NCBI GenBank assembly: GCA_031553225.1
Contig: JAVBLU010000018.1
Coordinates: forward strand, 115,668-179,667
Direction: 5' to 3'
DNA: 64,000 bases
From: JAVBLU01 sp031553225
GTDB taxonomy: Bacteria > Bacillota > Clostridia > Christensenellales > UBA1750
In this document: one piece after another, positions 17,108 through 24,881 of the stretch
Layout of the letters: every line of letters starts with the position of its first letter
Position numbering within the stretch: the stretch's first letter is position 1
Position numbers and translations under genes: made by a program
Notes under the pieces: model-generated
Told to the model about the DNA's origin: nothing
Database searches by the model: none
Seen by the model: the letters and a program-made list of their open reading frames with translations, nothing else

Positions 17108-18705
17108 GGCTTTTGCACGCTTTGGTTGCGGTAATCGGAGGGAAGGCACCCGGCATATTTCTTGAATTGCCGCGAGAAGTAGCTGGGGTTCATATAACCT
17201 ACGCAGTAGCTGATATCATAGAGCTTATTGCGCGGATCGCTGAGCAGCTCCTTGGCCTTTTGCATGCGCACGGACGTTAAATAGCTGTTGATCGTCATGC
17301 CGGTTTCCTGATGAAATAGCATACACAGGTAGCTGGGCGTTAGGTACACCTGCTGGGAGAGCGAGGTGATCGTCAGGTTCTCGCGGTAGTTTTCCTCAAT
17401 GATGCGGATGGCGTTCTGTACGGCCTTCTTGCTGCCCGCGTCGTTTTTCAGGCGAAGAATGGCGCAGACGTCCTGGCAGTAAACGTTCACCAGACGCCGC
17501 ATCATGTTGGCCGATTCGGCCTTGAAGAGCCGCCCGAGCGCCGTCTCCTGCGAAAGCTCAAACTCGCCGCTGCCCGCCATACTCTCCCCGAGCACGGAGG
17601 ACGCGGCGTAGATGAGACCGCAGGCCTTGCGGCGGTAGAATGCGGCGTCCGTGCAACGCGTTAGGCACAACCGCGCAAAGTAGCCTTCTATCCAGCGCCC
17701 CAGCTCGTCGGACGTGCCCGCCTTTAGCAGACAGCGCAGCTCTTCTCTGTGCGGTAAATCGGCCGGGACCGGGTTTTCGCCGGCTATGGCCGAATCGCTG
17801 CCGGGCAGCAGGAAGGTCTCCGCGCTTTGGTAGACGGTGCGCCTGAGCAGCCCGGCCGCCGCGGCGTAGGCCGTGCGCACGCCGCCCGCGTCGGTAAAGG
17901 GCGGGCTGAAAGCCAGCGCTGCGCGGATGCCCAACTGCTCGTAAAGCCGCCGGACGACGCGATGAAACCGCTCGTCCGGTCCGCCGGCAGCCGCGGCGGC
18001 CGCCACCGCCAAGAACCGTCGCTCGTCCAGGGGATCCATAGCGACCGCGCCGCCCGGACCGGCCAGCTCTTCCTCCATGATGGCGAGTAGCCCGCGCTCC
18101 ATCTTCAGCCGGTCCTCGCCCGAAGGGTAGCGCTCGCCCGCGTCCGCCTCGTCGGGCAGCAGGGCGCACAGGCAAAGTTTTTGCCCCGCGGGCGCGCTGA
18201 ACGCGTCGCCCACGTCCCCGGGCTGCAGCCGCTCCTCCACAAGGGCGCGCAACAGACGCGCGGCCGCGCCGGGCGCGCCTGCAGCGCCGGCGGCGTCCAG
18301 GCCCAGCAGAAACTCGCGGCTGTGCTTTTCCCGGTCCAGCTGACGCACCGCGCGCAGCAGACAGGATTCCAAATCGGGAAACTCCAGCGGCTTGAGCAGA
18401 TAATCATACGCGCCGACACGGAAGGCCGCGCGGAAGTAATCCACATCGCCGTAGCCGCTCAAAAAGATGATCTTCAGGCTCGGCAGAGCCTCGCGCGCCC
18501 GCGACGCCAGCTCGATGCCGGTCATGAGCGGCATGCGCACGTCGGTTAGCAGGATATCCGGCTTGAGGCGGAGAACCTGCGGCAGGGCGGTTGCGCCGTC
18601 GTCCGCGTCGCCCGCCACCGTGATGTACAGGGCGGACCAGTCGAACAGGTCGCGCAGGCCGCTGCGCGTGCCCGGCTCATCGTCCACGATGAACACCGTG
18701 TACAC
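17104..18705 (-). CDS. YesN-type response regulator (REC + AraC HTH)
   Basis: About 533 residues. The receiver domain is at residues 3-120 (acidic D8/D9, phospho-accepting D55 in LLTDVRMP, Lys in YDYLLKP). A middle region of about 290 residues is variable. The C-terminal AraC double helix-turn-helix includes LTITSLSQQVYLTPSYLCMLF and DISYCVGYMNPSYFSRQFKKYAG. It is predicted to activate the downstream transporter genes. I chose the GTG at 18705 (MYTVFIVDDE) because GGGGAGGG precedes it by about 9 bases. Longer in-frame starts would add an unrelated extension. Confidence 0.92.
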   Translation of the reverse strand: MYTVFIVDDEPGTRSGLRDLFDWSALYITVAGDADDGATALPQVLRLKPDILLTDVRMPLMTGIELASRAREALPSLKIIFLSGYGDVDYFRAAFRVGAYDYLLKPLEFPDLESCLLRAVRQLDREKHSREFLLGLDAAGAAGAPGAAARLLRALVEERLQPGDVGDAFSAPAGQKLCLCALLPDEADAGERYPSGEDRLKMERGLLAIMEEELAGPGGAVAMDPLDERRFLAVAAAAAAGGPDERFHRVVRRLYEQLGIRAALAFSPPFTDAGGVRTAYAAAAGLLRRTVYQSAETFLLPGSDSAIAGENPVPADLPHREELRCLLKAGTSDELGRWIEGYFARLCLTRCTDAAFYRRKACGLIYAASSVLGESMAGSGEFELSQETALGRLFKAESANMMRRLVNVYCQDVCAILRLKNDAGSKKAVQNAIRIIEENYRENLTITSLSQQVYLTPSYLCMLFHQETGMTINSYLTSVRMQKAKELLSDPRNKLYDISYCVGYMNPSYFSRQFKKYAGCLPSDYRNQSVQKP

Positions 18706-18763
18706 CGCTGCATCCCTCCCCGATCGGATGAACCGCACGATGATGAGAAGCCTATCCTTCACA

Positions 18764-18792
18764 ATTATAGGGCATACACGCCTTTTTGTATA
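18764..18792 (-). promoter_or_regulatory. Promoter of the YesN/YesM pair
   Basis: On the minus strand: TATACA, 17-base spacer, perfect TATAAT. Transcription would start near 18757, about 50 bases before the GTG. Confidence 0.55.
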
Positions 18793-18919
18793 GAAGAGGC
18801 GTGCGACGGGTTTGGCGATCCCTCCGCGCATACGCCGTCTGGCCGCGCGCCATTCCGCCGCTTATCTCAAAAAGACGGCGTTTGCCAACCGGCGTTGTTT
18901 TCGTGCAACATAATAGAAC

Positions 18920-18931
18920 GAAAGCGCTTTC
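18920..18931. promoter_or_regulatory. cre-like / LacI-family palindrome before the sigma-factor gene
   Basis: GAAAGCGCTTTC is a perfect 12-bp palindrome, and the flanks (CGAAAGCGCTTTCA) fit the catabolite-responsive element consensus bound by CcpA and other LacI-family repressors. It lies 35 bases before the ATG at 18966 and just after a possible -10 (CATAAT, 18909-18914). Confidence 0.5.
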
Positions 18932-18965
18932 ATCCACCATGGGCCCATGCGGAAGGAGCGTGCCG

Positions 18966-20468
18966 ATGAACGTTGACCTGGCCGCCCGCGTGGAGCGCGT
19001 GTACCGCTACTGCCGCGCGCGGTGTTTTACAAGCGCCGAGGCAGAGGACATGGCGCAGGATATTTTGCTGGCCGCCTGGAAGGCCCGCGAGCGACTTGAG
19101 CGGGCAGACGATCCTGACGCCTACCTGGGCGGCATCTGCCGCAAGGTATACGCCGGGCGGGCGCGGCGCGGCCGGCGTGAGGCGGGGCTGTTCGTGCGCT
19201 GGGAAGCGCTGCAGGAGCGTCCCGAGGCCGCGCAGAGCGATCTATCCGACGAACTGACGGCGCTGCAGGCCTGCGTCGCGCGCCTGGCGCGCTGTTACCG
19301 GGAGCTGATCATCGCCCATTATTTCCAGGGGCAAAGCGTGCGCTCGCTTGCGCAGCAAAGCGGCATGCCGGAGGGCACCGTCAAATGGCGGCTGTCCCTC
19401 GCCCGGCAAGCCATAAAAAAGGAGTGGAATGATATGGAAGAGCGTGCCTACATGAACCCGGTGCATTTTGAACTGCAGTTGAGCGGCATGAGCCCCGGCC
19501 ACTACATCGTGCCCGAGCTGACGACGCCCACGCGGCGTTTGCTGCTCTTTGCGCTGCAGCAGCCCATGACCGCGCTTTCCCTGGCCGAGCGCACGGGCGT
19601 TCCCACGATGCTTGTGGAGGAGGAACTGTTGGGTCTGGAGAAGGCGGAAGCGGTCGCCAGGGGGCAGGGCGGAACGTATGCCGCAACGTTTTTCATCGAA
19701 CCGCTGCAGCTGCAAGCCAGCCTTACCCGGCTGACGTCGGAGCACGCGCCCGGCATGGCGCGCGTCCTTCAGGCGGCCATGGCAGCCCTGCGCGAGCGAA
19801 TCCTGTCCATCGGATTTCACCTGGGACGCAGCTATGAAGAGATAGAGCCCACCTTGCTGATGCATCTGCTGCACGACGGAGCTGACTTTGAGGACTGGGA
19901 TCCGCCTATGCGGCCGGACGGCGGGAAATATTATTTTATAGCGCACGAAACGAAGCCGGGCTCGTTCGTTCGCAGGCGCATCCATGACTGGTACGACCTG
20001 ATCGCCGGCCTTGAATACCGCACCTGCGTGCCGGGCGACGCCTCCGTGATGAGCCGCATCGGACAACGGGGCCGGGATGTGGCGGCGGCCTGCAAGCAGC
20101 TGCATGACACGGGGTCGCTGGAGGGGCGCGACCCGGAGTTCGTGGCCTCCCTCATCGCAGCAGGGGTGCTTGCCAGGCGGGACGGGCAGTTGAGCGTCGC
20201 CGTCCCTTGGCTGACCAAGGCGCAGTTTACCGCCTTCACTTCCATCGCCAAGGAACTGACCGCCGCCGCGCGGGAGGAGGGCATGGCCTTCCGGCGCGGA
20301 GCGGAAGCCGTTCTGCGCGGCGCGCTGCCCGCGCACCTGCGTGGCGACCTGGCGCTGCACTGCGTTTGGGCACACTTCGACTTGATGCTTGCCGTGGCGG
20401 ACGCTTTCTGGCCGAAGGACAGCTTTCCCGCGGCCGGGCTGATCTTCGTTGAGGAGGACGCTGAATAA
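18966..20468 (+). CDS. ECF-like sigma factor fused to a large C-terminal region
   Basis: 500 residues. Residues 5-70 look like sigma region 2 (RVERVYRYCRARCFTSAEAEDMAQDILLAAW), split here only for description. Residues 100-155 are region 4 (ELIIAHYFQGQSVRSLAQQ, then GMPEGTVKWRLSLARQAIKK). The remaining 340 residues are not a standard ECF extension. They begin with a winged-helix-like segment (TPTRRLLLFALQQPMTALSL) and continue with an alpha/beta region (GGKYYFIAHETKPGSF). ECF factors are normally about 180 residues. The tail may sense a ligand or control activity, which is inference. The start at 18966 has GGAAGGAG upstream. No anti-sigma gene is adjacent. A terminator follows. Confidence 0.82.
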   Translation: MNVDLAARVERVYRYCRARCFTSAEAEDMAQDILLAAWKARERLERADDPDAYLGGICRKVYAGRARRGRREAGLFVRWEALQERPEAAQSDLSDELTALQACVARLARCYRELIIAHYFQGQSVRSLAQQSGMPEGTVKWRLSLARQAIKKEWNDMEERAYMNPVHFELQLSGMSPGHYIVPELTTPTRRLLLFALQQPMTALSLAERTGVPTMLVEEELLGLEKAEAVARGQGGTYAATFFIEPLQLQASLTRLTSEHAPGMARVLQAAMAALRERILSIGFHLGRSYEEIEPTLLMHLLHDGADFEDWDPPMRPDGGKYYFIAHETKPGSFVRRRIHDWYDLIAGLEYRTCVPGDASVMSRIGQRGRDVAAACKQLHDTGSLEGRDPEFVASLIAAGVLARRDGQLSVAVPWLTKAQFTAFTSIAKELTAAAREEGMAFRRGAEAVLRGALPAHLRGDLALHCVWAHFDLMLAVADAFWPKDSFPAAGLIFVEEDAE

Positions 20469-20485
20469 GCTCTTCGGCAGAAAAT

Positions 20486-20520
20486 GCCGCCTGCCCCGAC
20501 CGGGGCAGGCGGCTTTGTTT
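20486..20520 (+). terminator. Rho-independent terminator of the sigma-factor gene
   Basis: GCCGCCTGCCCC pairs with GGGGCAGGCGGC around GACC, followed by TTTGTTT. It may also serve the converging DUF3592 gene. Confidence 0.9.
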
Positions 20521-20534
20521 GCGCCGTATTCCGG

Positions 20535-21326
20535 TTACACGGATACCACGGTTTGGTCCATCGCGCTCTCTACGTCCACAAAGTAGCGCTTGGCGTCGTA
20601 CTCGTCCACGTACACCTTCACCTGCGGGCCCTGCATGTAGGGGCGCGGGTCGTAGGACATGGCGCGGCTCTTGCACTCGTAGGTGTTGCCGTCCCTGCTT
20701 TGGTAGCGAACGATGAGCGTATAGCGGATGTTCACCTGCTGCGTGGAGGTGGTGCTGTACGAGGAAGAATGGTTGTTCGTGGTGCGCGTGGTGCTCATGT
20801 CCATGCGGCAGTCGATGACGTCCGCGTCGTAGGCAATGCCGCGGGTGCGCAGCTCTTCTTGCAGGCGCGCGCTCTTCTTGGCCTGCAGGCCGAACAAAAT
20901 GAACACTGCGCCCATCACGAAGAGAATCGCGCCCGGCAGCACCGCGCCAAACATGCCGCTGGAACGAAGTTCCTGCGGCTTGTCGGGCAGATAGTATACC
21001 TCCATCGTCTGGCCGATGCGCATGCCGGAGTTGTACTGATTTAGCCGCGCGGTTTGCGGCCCGGCCGCCGTTTGGTACGTAACAATCACCGTGTGGCTGT
21101 CGCCCGAGGCCTGAATCTGCGAGATGGTGGCCGTGGCCTTTACGGCCGTCTTCATGAAGGTTTGGTGGCCGTTGAGCATGAGAAAGAGTACGAGCAGAGA
21201 GACTGCCACAAGCACGATGCCGATGACGACGCCTACCCCGCCGGGCATGTCCTTATAGAGCTTGCTGCGGCTGCCCATGTTGTTCGTCCGGATGGTTCCT
21301 CCGCCTACGCCGAATGTGACCTTCAT
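20535..21326 (-). CDS. DUF3592-type membrane protein
   Basis: 263 residues. A cytosolic N-terminus is followed by TM1 (VVIGIVLVAVSLLVLFLML), a DUF3592-like extracytoplasmic domain (ATATISQIQASGDSHTVIV; YYLPDKPQEL), TM2 (VLPGAILFVMGAVFILFGLQ), and a second domain of similar design (YDADVIDCRMDM; YTLIVRYQSRDG; VYVDEYDAKRYFVD). DUF3592 proteins are small envelope proteins of unknown function. The ATG at 21326 has AAAGGGG about 9 bases upstream. A longer reading frame that continues upstream runs antisense-free through the MATE region but has no coding logic, so the short form is preferred. Confidence 0.85.
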   Translation of the reverse strand: MKVTFGVGGGTIRTNNMGSRSKLYKDMPGGVGVVIGIVLVAVSLLVLFLMLNGHQTFMKTAVKATATISQIQASGDSHTVIVTYQTAAGPQTARLNQYNSGMRIGQTMEVYYLPDKPQELRSSGMFGAVLPGAILFVMGAVFILFGLQAKKSARLQEELRTRGIAYDADVIDCRMDMSTTRTTNNHSSSYSTTSTQQVNIRYTLIVRYQSRDGNTYECKSRAMSYDPRPYMQGPQVKVYVDEYDAKRYFVDVESAMDQTVVSV

Positions 21327-21418
21327 GCAGGAGACCCCTTTCAAATGTATGTATGTATTGGGATGCAGCCTGTGACTAAAGTATTGATTACGACGTGAAT
21401 CCAATTTTTTCCTGCATG

Positions 21419-21442
21419 AAAAAAGAGCCCGAATGGGCTCTT
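21419..21442 (-). terminator. Terminator of the MATE exporter gene
   Basis: On the minus strand AAGAGCCC-ATTC-GGGCTCTT is followed by a run of U (the A-run at 21419-21424). A textbook rho-independent terminator 13 bases after the MATE stop. Confidence 0.9.
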
Positions 21443-21454
21443 GTACAAAACTTT

Positions 21455-22855
21455 TTACGTGTTGTCGGGCGGCGCGGGGGCGGGGGTTGCTTCGTCGTCT
21501 GGACGAGGGTCGGGCGCGGGCGCGGCGGCGAAGCTGTTCCAGTTGGTGCGCCTGTAGTACAGGATGAGAATGATGCCCGCCACCGACCAGGTGATGGGAT
21601 AGACGATGCCCACCGACAGCTGCGTGTACACCACGCGCGTTACGAAAAACAGGTAGATCTGCCGCAGCACCACAAAGCTGCCGATGCACGCCAGCGTGGG
21701 CACGCGCACATCGCCTGCGCCCCGCAGCGCGCCGGGTATCGTGTTTGTAACGCAGATGAGAAAGTACATGGGGATGAAGATGCGCATGAAGACGAATCCG
21801 CTCTCTATGACGGCCGCGTCCGGGGTGAACAGCCCGATCAGGTTCCGGCCGAAGAGCACCGTGAGCACGGAGAGGGGCACGGTGAAGAGCGCGGAAAGGA
21901 TGAGGGAATAGCCCGCGCCCCTGCGCGCCCGTTCCACTTTGCGCGCGCCCAGGTTTTGCCCCACGAATGTGGCGGCGGCCAGGGCCATGGTGGCCGATGG
22001 AAGCGCCACAAAGCCCTCGATGCGCGCCTCCGCGCTGTACCCGGCCACGATCACCTTGCCCAAGCCGTTGATGTAGGACTGCACCATGATGTTCGACATG
22101 CTTACGATGGCCTGCTGAAGGCCGCCGGGCAGGCCGATGCGGGCGATTCTTCCCACGATGGGCCAGGTGATGCGCAATCGGCGCAGGTCCAGCCGGTACT
22201 CGGTTTGAGAGCGAACAAGCACCGTGAGCACGAGCGTTGCCGCCACCACCTGCGCGATGACGGTGGTCAGGCCCACGCCCGCGATGCCCAGGCGCACCTT
22301 GGCCACAAAGAACAGGCTGCCGGATATTTTGATGACCGTGGAGACAAGCAAAAAATACAGGGGCCGCCGCGCGTCGCCCACGGCGGTTAAGATGGCCGCG
22401 CCCATGTTGTACACCGTGAGTGCCGCGATGCCCGAGCAGTATACGCGCAGGTAGACCGTCGCGTTGCTGAAGACCTCCTCCGGCGTGTTCATCCACCCGA
22501 GCACGATGGGGGAGACGAACACCCCCGCCACAGAGAGAAGTACGCCGATGACCAGCGAGAGCACCACGGCCGTGTGTACCGTATCCTGCACGCTGCGCAC
22601 GTCCTGCGCGCCGTAGCTTTGCGATATGAGCACGCCCGCGCCGGTGGACACGCCCACGAAGAAAGAGATGATCATGTTGATGAGCGGGCCGACCGTGCCC
22701 ACGGCGGCCAAGGCGCCCTCGCCCACCCAGTTGCCCACGACGATGGCGTCAAAGGCGCTATACAGCTGCTGCAGAAAGTTGCCCAGGAACAGAGGCAGGG
22801 CAAAGGAGAGCAGGAGCCTCCATATGCTCCCATGCGTCAAGTCCCTGTTGTGCAC
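21455..22855 (-). CDS. MATE-family multidrug/cation exporter
   Basis: 466 residues with twelve predicted helices in two homologous halves. It starts LTHGSIWRLLLSFALPLFLGN, the usual MATE opening, with the conserved FDAIVVGNWVGEGALAAVG. The second half begins IARIGLPGGLQQAIVSMSN. It should export drugs or metabolites in exchange for Na+ or H+. The C-terminus is an odd Pro/Ala/Asp tail (APAPDPRPDDEA). The start is GTG with GGGAGTGGAG upstream. It has its own promoter and terminator, so it is monocistronic. Confidence 0.93.
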   Translation of the reverse strand: MHNRDLTHGSIWRLLLSFALPLFLGNFLQQLYSAFDAIVVGNWVGEGALAAVGTVGPLINMIISFFVGVSTGAGVLISQSYGAQDVRSVQDTVHTAVVLSLVIGVLLSVAGVFVSPIVLGWMNTPEEVFSNATVYLRVYCSGIAALTVYNMGAAILTAVGDARRPLYFLLVSTVIKISGSLFFVAKVRLGIAGVGLTTVIAQVVAATLVLTVLVRSQTEYRLDLRRLRITWPIVGRIARIGLPGGLQQAIVSMSNIMVQSYINGLGKVIVAGYSAEARIEGFVALPSATMALAAATFVGQNLGARKVERARRGAGYSLILSALFTVPLSVLTVLFGRNLIGLFTPDAAVIESGFVFMRIFIPMYFLICVTNTIPGALRGAGDVRVPTLACIGSFVVLRQIYLFFVTRVVYTQLSVGIVYPITWSVAGIILILYYRRTNWNSFAAAPAPDPRPDDEATPAPAPPDNT

Positions 22856-22893
22856 TGCGCTCCACTCCCACGACGCGGCTTGCGTATACCCGT

Positions 22894-22922
22894 ACTATAA
22901 TACAAATCACGGCAAATGCCAA
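22894..22922 (-). promoter_or_regulatory. Promoter of the MATE gene
   Basis: On the minus strand: TTGGCA, 17-base spacer, TATAGT, about 30 bases before the GTG. The rest of the 466-base divergent gap up to 23321 holds no gene, and I see no clear plus-strand promoter in it. Confidence 0.6.
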
Positions 22923-23321
22923 ATGATTTCACGACGCGGGGCGGCGCAGAAGCAGGGCGCCCGCGCGGCAGACCAGCGCCGCGGCCGGCAAAAGCGCGCG
23001 ACGGTCTGCGTCGCTTGGCTGTCCGGGTGGGCGTGCACATCGTTACGGACCTCGCCGTGAGGACGTAAGGATGCGGCGGCACCGCGGCGCCGGGTGAATA
23101 CCGCGCGTTCATCACCACCTTGCTCCGGCGGCAGCTCCTCACAAAAGAGAGCGGCCGATGCCACGCTACCGCGTAGCCGGCGCATGCCCAGCGCCTGCGC
23201 GAAGATTGTTGCCGGGTGCGGCATAGTGCCATGGATGCGCAAGTTTTCTATTGTGCTTTTGCCGGCGGCGTGCTTCAATCCAATTGTGTGCGCCGCGGGC
23301 GGCGGCAGAAGGAGGCAGGGC

Positions 23322-24881
23322 ATGAACGCGCAGGAGAGCGTGATCACCTTTCACGGCAACCAGGCGGCCGAGATGTTTTCGCGGGAGGTTTTCGAATCGG
23401 TGCGGGGCGCGCTTGCATTAAACGTGCAGCAGGAGGACGATGGCTCGACGCCCCGCGGCTTCGCGGCGGCCTCCGTGCAGGGACGCGTGTGGCACGATAC
23501 CTGCTGGACGCGCGACTGCGGCGCGTTCCTGCGCGAGCTGGCGCTATGGGGGCGCACGGCACAGGCCCAGGACGTGGCGCTCTATCTGATGGACCACGTA
23601 TCGCTGAGCCCGGAGGGCTACCGTGTCTACCCGCGCTACTTCCGCGGGCGGGAAACAGGCTTTGGCACCGAGCTGGACGGCACCGCGCAGATCGTCACGG
23701 CGCTCGTGCGCCTGTGGCAACGCCTGCCCGGCGGCGCGGCGCGCTCGCACATCCGCACCTTCCTCACCTCGCCGACCTCGCCCGCCGCCTACATGTGCCA
23801 CAAGCTGGCGCGGCAACCGCTCGTGGAAGGCTCGGGCGAGTTTGGCGGCGGCTGGTGCGGGGCGGGCGAGTGGTACAACGTGGTGCAGAATATGCTCGTG
23901 CGTCAGGCGCTGCTCGCCATGGCTGAGATGCGCCAGGAGTGCGGTGAGGATGCCGCCGCGCGGGAGGATCGCGCCTGCGCGGATGCCCTGCTGACGCGGA
24001 TGGACCGCATTTTGGCCGCGCCGGACGGCGGCTGGCGTTGGTGCGTCCATCCGCAGACGCTTCAGGAGGACGATTCGCTGCTCGGACTCCCTACGATTCG
24101 CGGTACGGCCGCCATCAATGGGGCGGCCGCCGCCTTCGCGGATGCGGAGGGCCTATTGCCGGACGCGGCCGGGCCGCACCGGCGTGGCTTGTCCACACTG
24201 CGGCGCGTGTACGCCATGCCCGCCCGCCAAAGCCTGTACGAACGCTTTGGCATGTGCGCGTTCGTGGAATCGCCGGATGAAGCATACCTGCCCGGCCGGG
24301 CGTCCTGGTTGTCCTATTGCGACTGCTACGCGGCTGAGACGATGCTTCTTTGGGACGACCTCAGTGGGCTGGACACGGTGATGAACTGGATCGCCGCGAG
24401 CACCTTCCAGGGCGGGCACCCGAGCGCAGACTTCCTTCGGGCCGTGCGTGAGAACCGCGCGCAGCTGGATGCTGCCGCCCCGCCGGACGCGTTTTGGTTC
24501 ACCGAGCGCAACTTTAGCCCTGCGTTCGCCGGCGAACGCGACGAGGGGTGCGGCAGGCTGAACCTGGTGAACGTGGCTGAACCCATGAAACTGGCGCGCA
24601 TGATGCTGGGCGTGGACGACCGCTTCGGCCGCGAGGTGTTTATAGCGCCCCGTCTGCCCGCGTCATGGATCGGCGTCCAGGCGTCCTCCTTTCCCGTCAA
24701 GGCCGGGCGAGGCGTCGCCTTTTGCGATCTGCTCTTTGAAAAGTCTGACGGGAAACCCGCCCTTACGCTGAGCGTGCGCGAGGGCGTCATCCAGGCGCTT
24801 GCCGTGCGCTTTCCAGACGGCTCCATCACACGCCTCACCGATGTATCCGGAACCGTGCGCGTCGCGCCGAGGGGGCGCTAA
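23322..24881 (+). CDS. Six-hairpin glycosidase-like protein
   Basis: 519 residues, no signal peptide. The pattern of repeated helical segments with short aromatic-rich loops fits the (alpha/alpha)6 six-hairpin glycosidase superfamily (GH15/GH63/GH78/GH133-like). Visible pieces are HDTCWTRDCGAFLRELALWG, with the W-x-R-D motif that in relatives lines the sugar pocket, and GGGWCGAGEWYNVVQNMLV. A small beta domain at the C-terminus (from about residue 440) resembles the C-cap of GH78-like enzymes. I cannot name the linkage cleaved. The start at 23322 has AGAAGGAGG upstream. Its stop overlaps the convergent sulfatase stop by four bases. A distant relative lies at 51092-52384. Confidence 0.75.
   Translation: MNAQESVITFHGNQAAEMFSREVFESVRGALALNVQQEDDGSTPRGFAAASVQGRVWHDTCWTRDCGAFLRELALWGRTAQAQDVALYLMDHVSLSPEGYRVYPRYFRGRETGFGTELDGTAQIVTALVRLWQRLPGGAARSHIRTFLTSPTSPAAYMCHKLARQPLVEGSGEFGGGWCGAGEWYNVVQNMLVRQALLAMAEMRQECGEDAAAREDRACADALLTRMDRILAAPDGGWRWCVHPQTLQEDDSLLGLPTIRGTAAINGAAAAFADAEGLLPDAAGPHRRGLSTLRRVYAMPARQSLYERFGMCAFVESPDEAYLPGRASWLSYCDCYAAETMLLWDDLSGLDTVMNWIAASTFQGGHPSADFLRAVRENRAQLDAAAPPDAFWFTERNFSPAFAGERDEGCGRLNLVNVAEPMKLARMMLGVDDRFGREVFIAPRLPASWIGVQASSFPVKAGRGVAFCDLLFEKSDGKPALTLSVREGVIQALAVRFPDGSITRLTDVSGTVRVAPRGR

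Noticed and set aside
20535..22496. A single 653-residue protein joining the DUF3592 gene to sequence inside the MATE gene
   Set aside because: The upstream part is an out-of-frame reading of the MATE coding region and crosses a perfect terminator. Only the last 263 residues look like protein.
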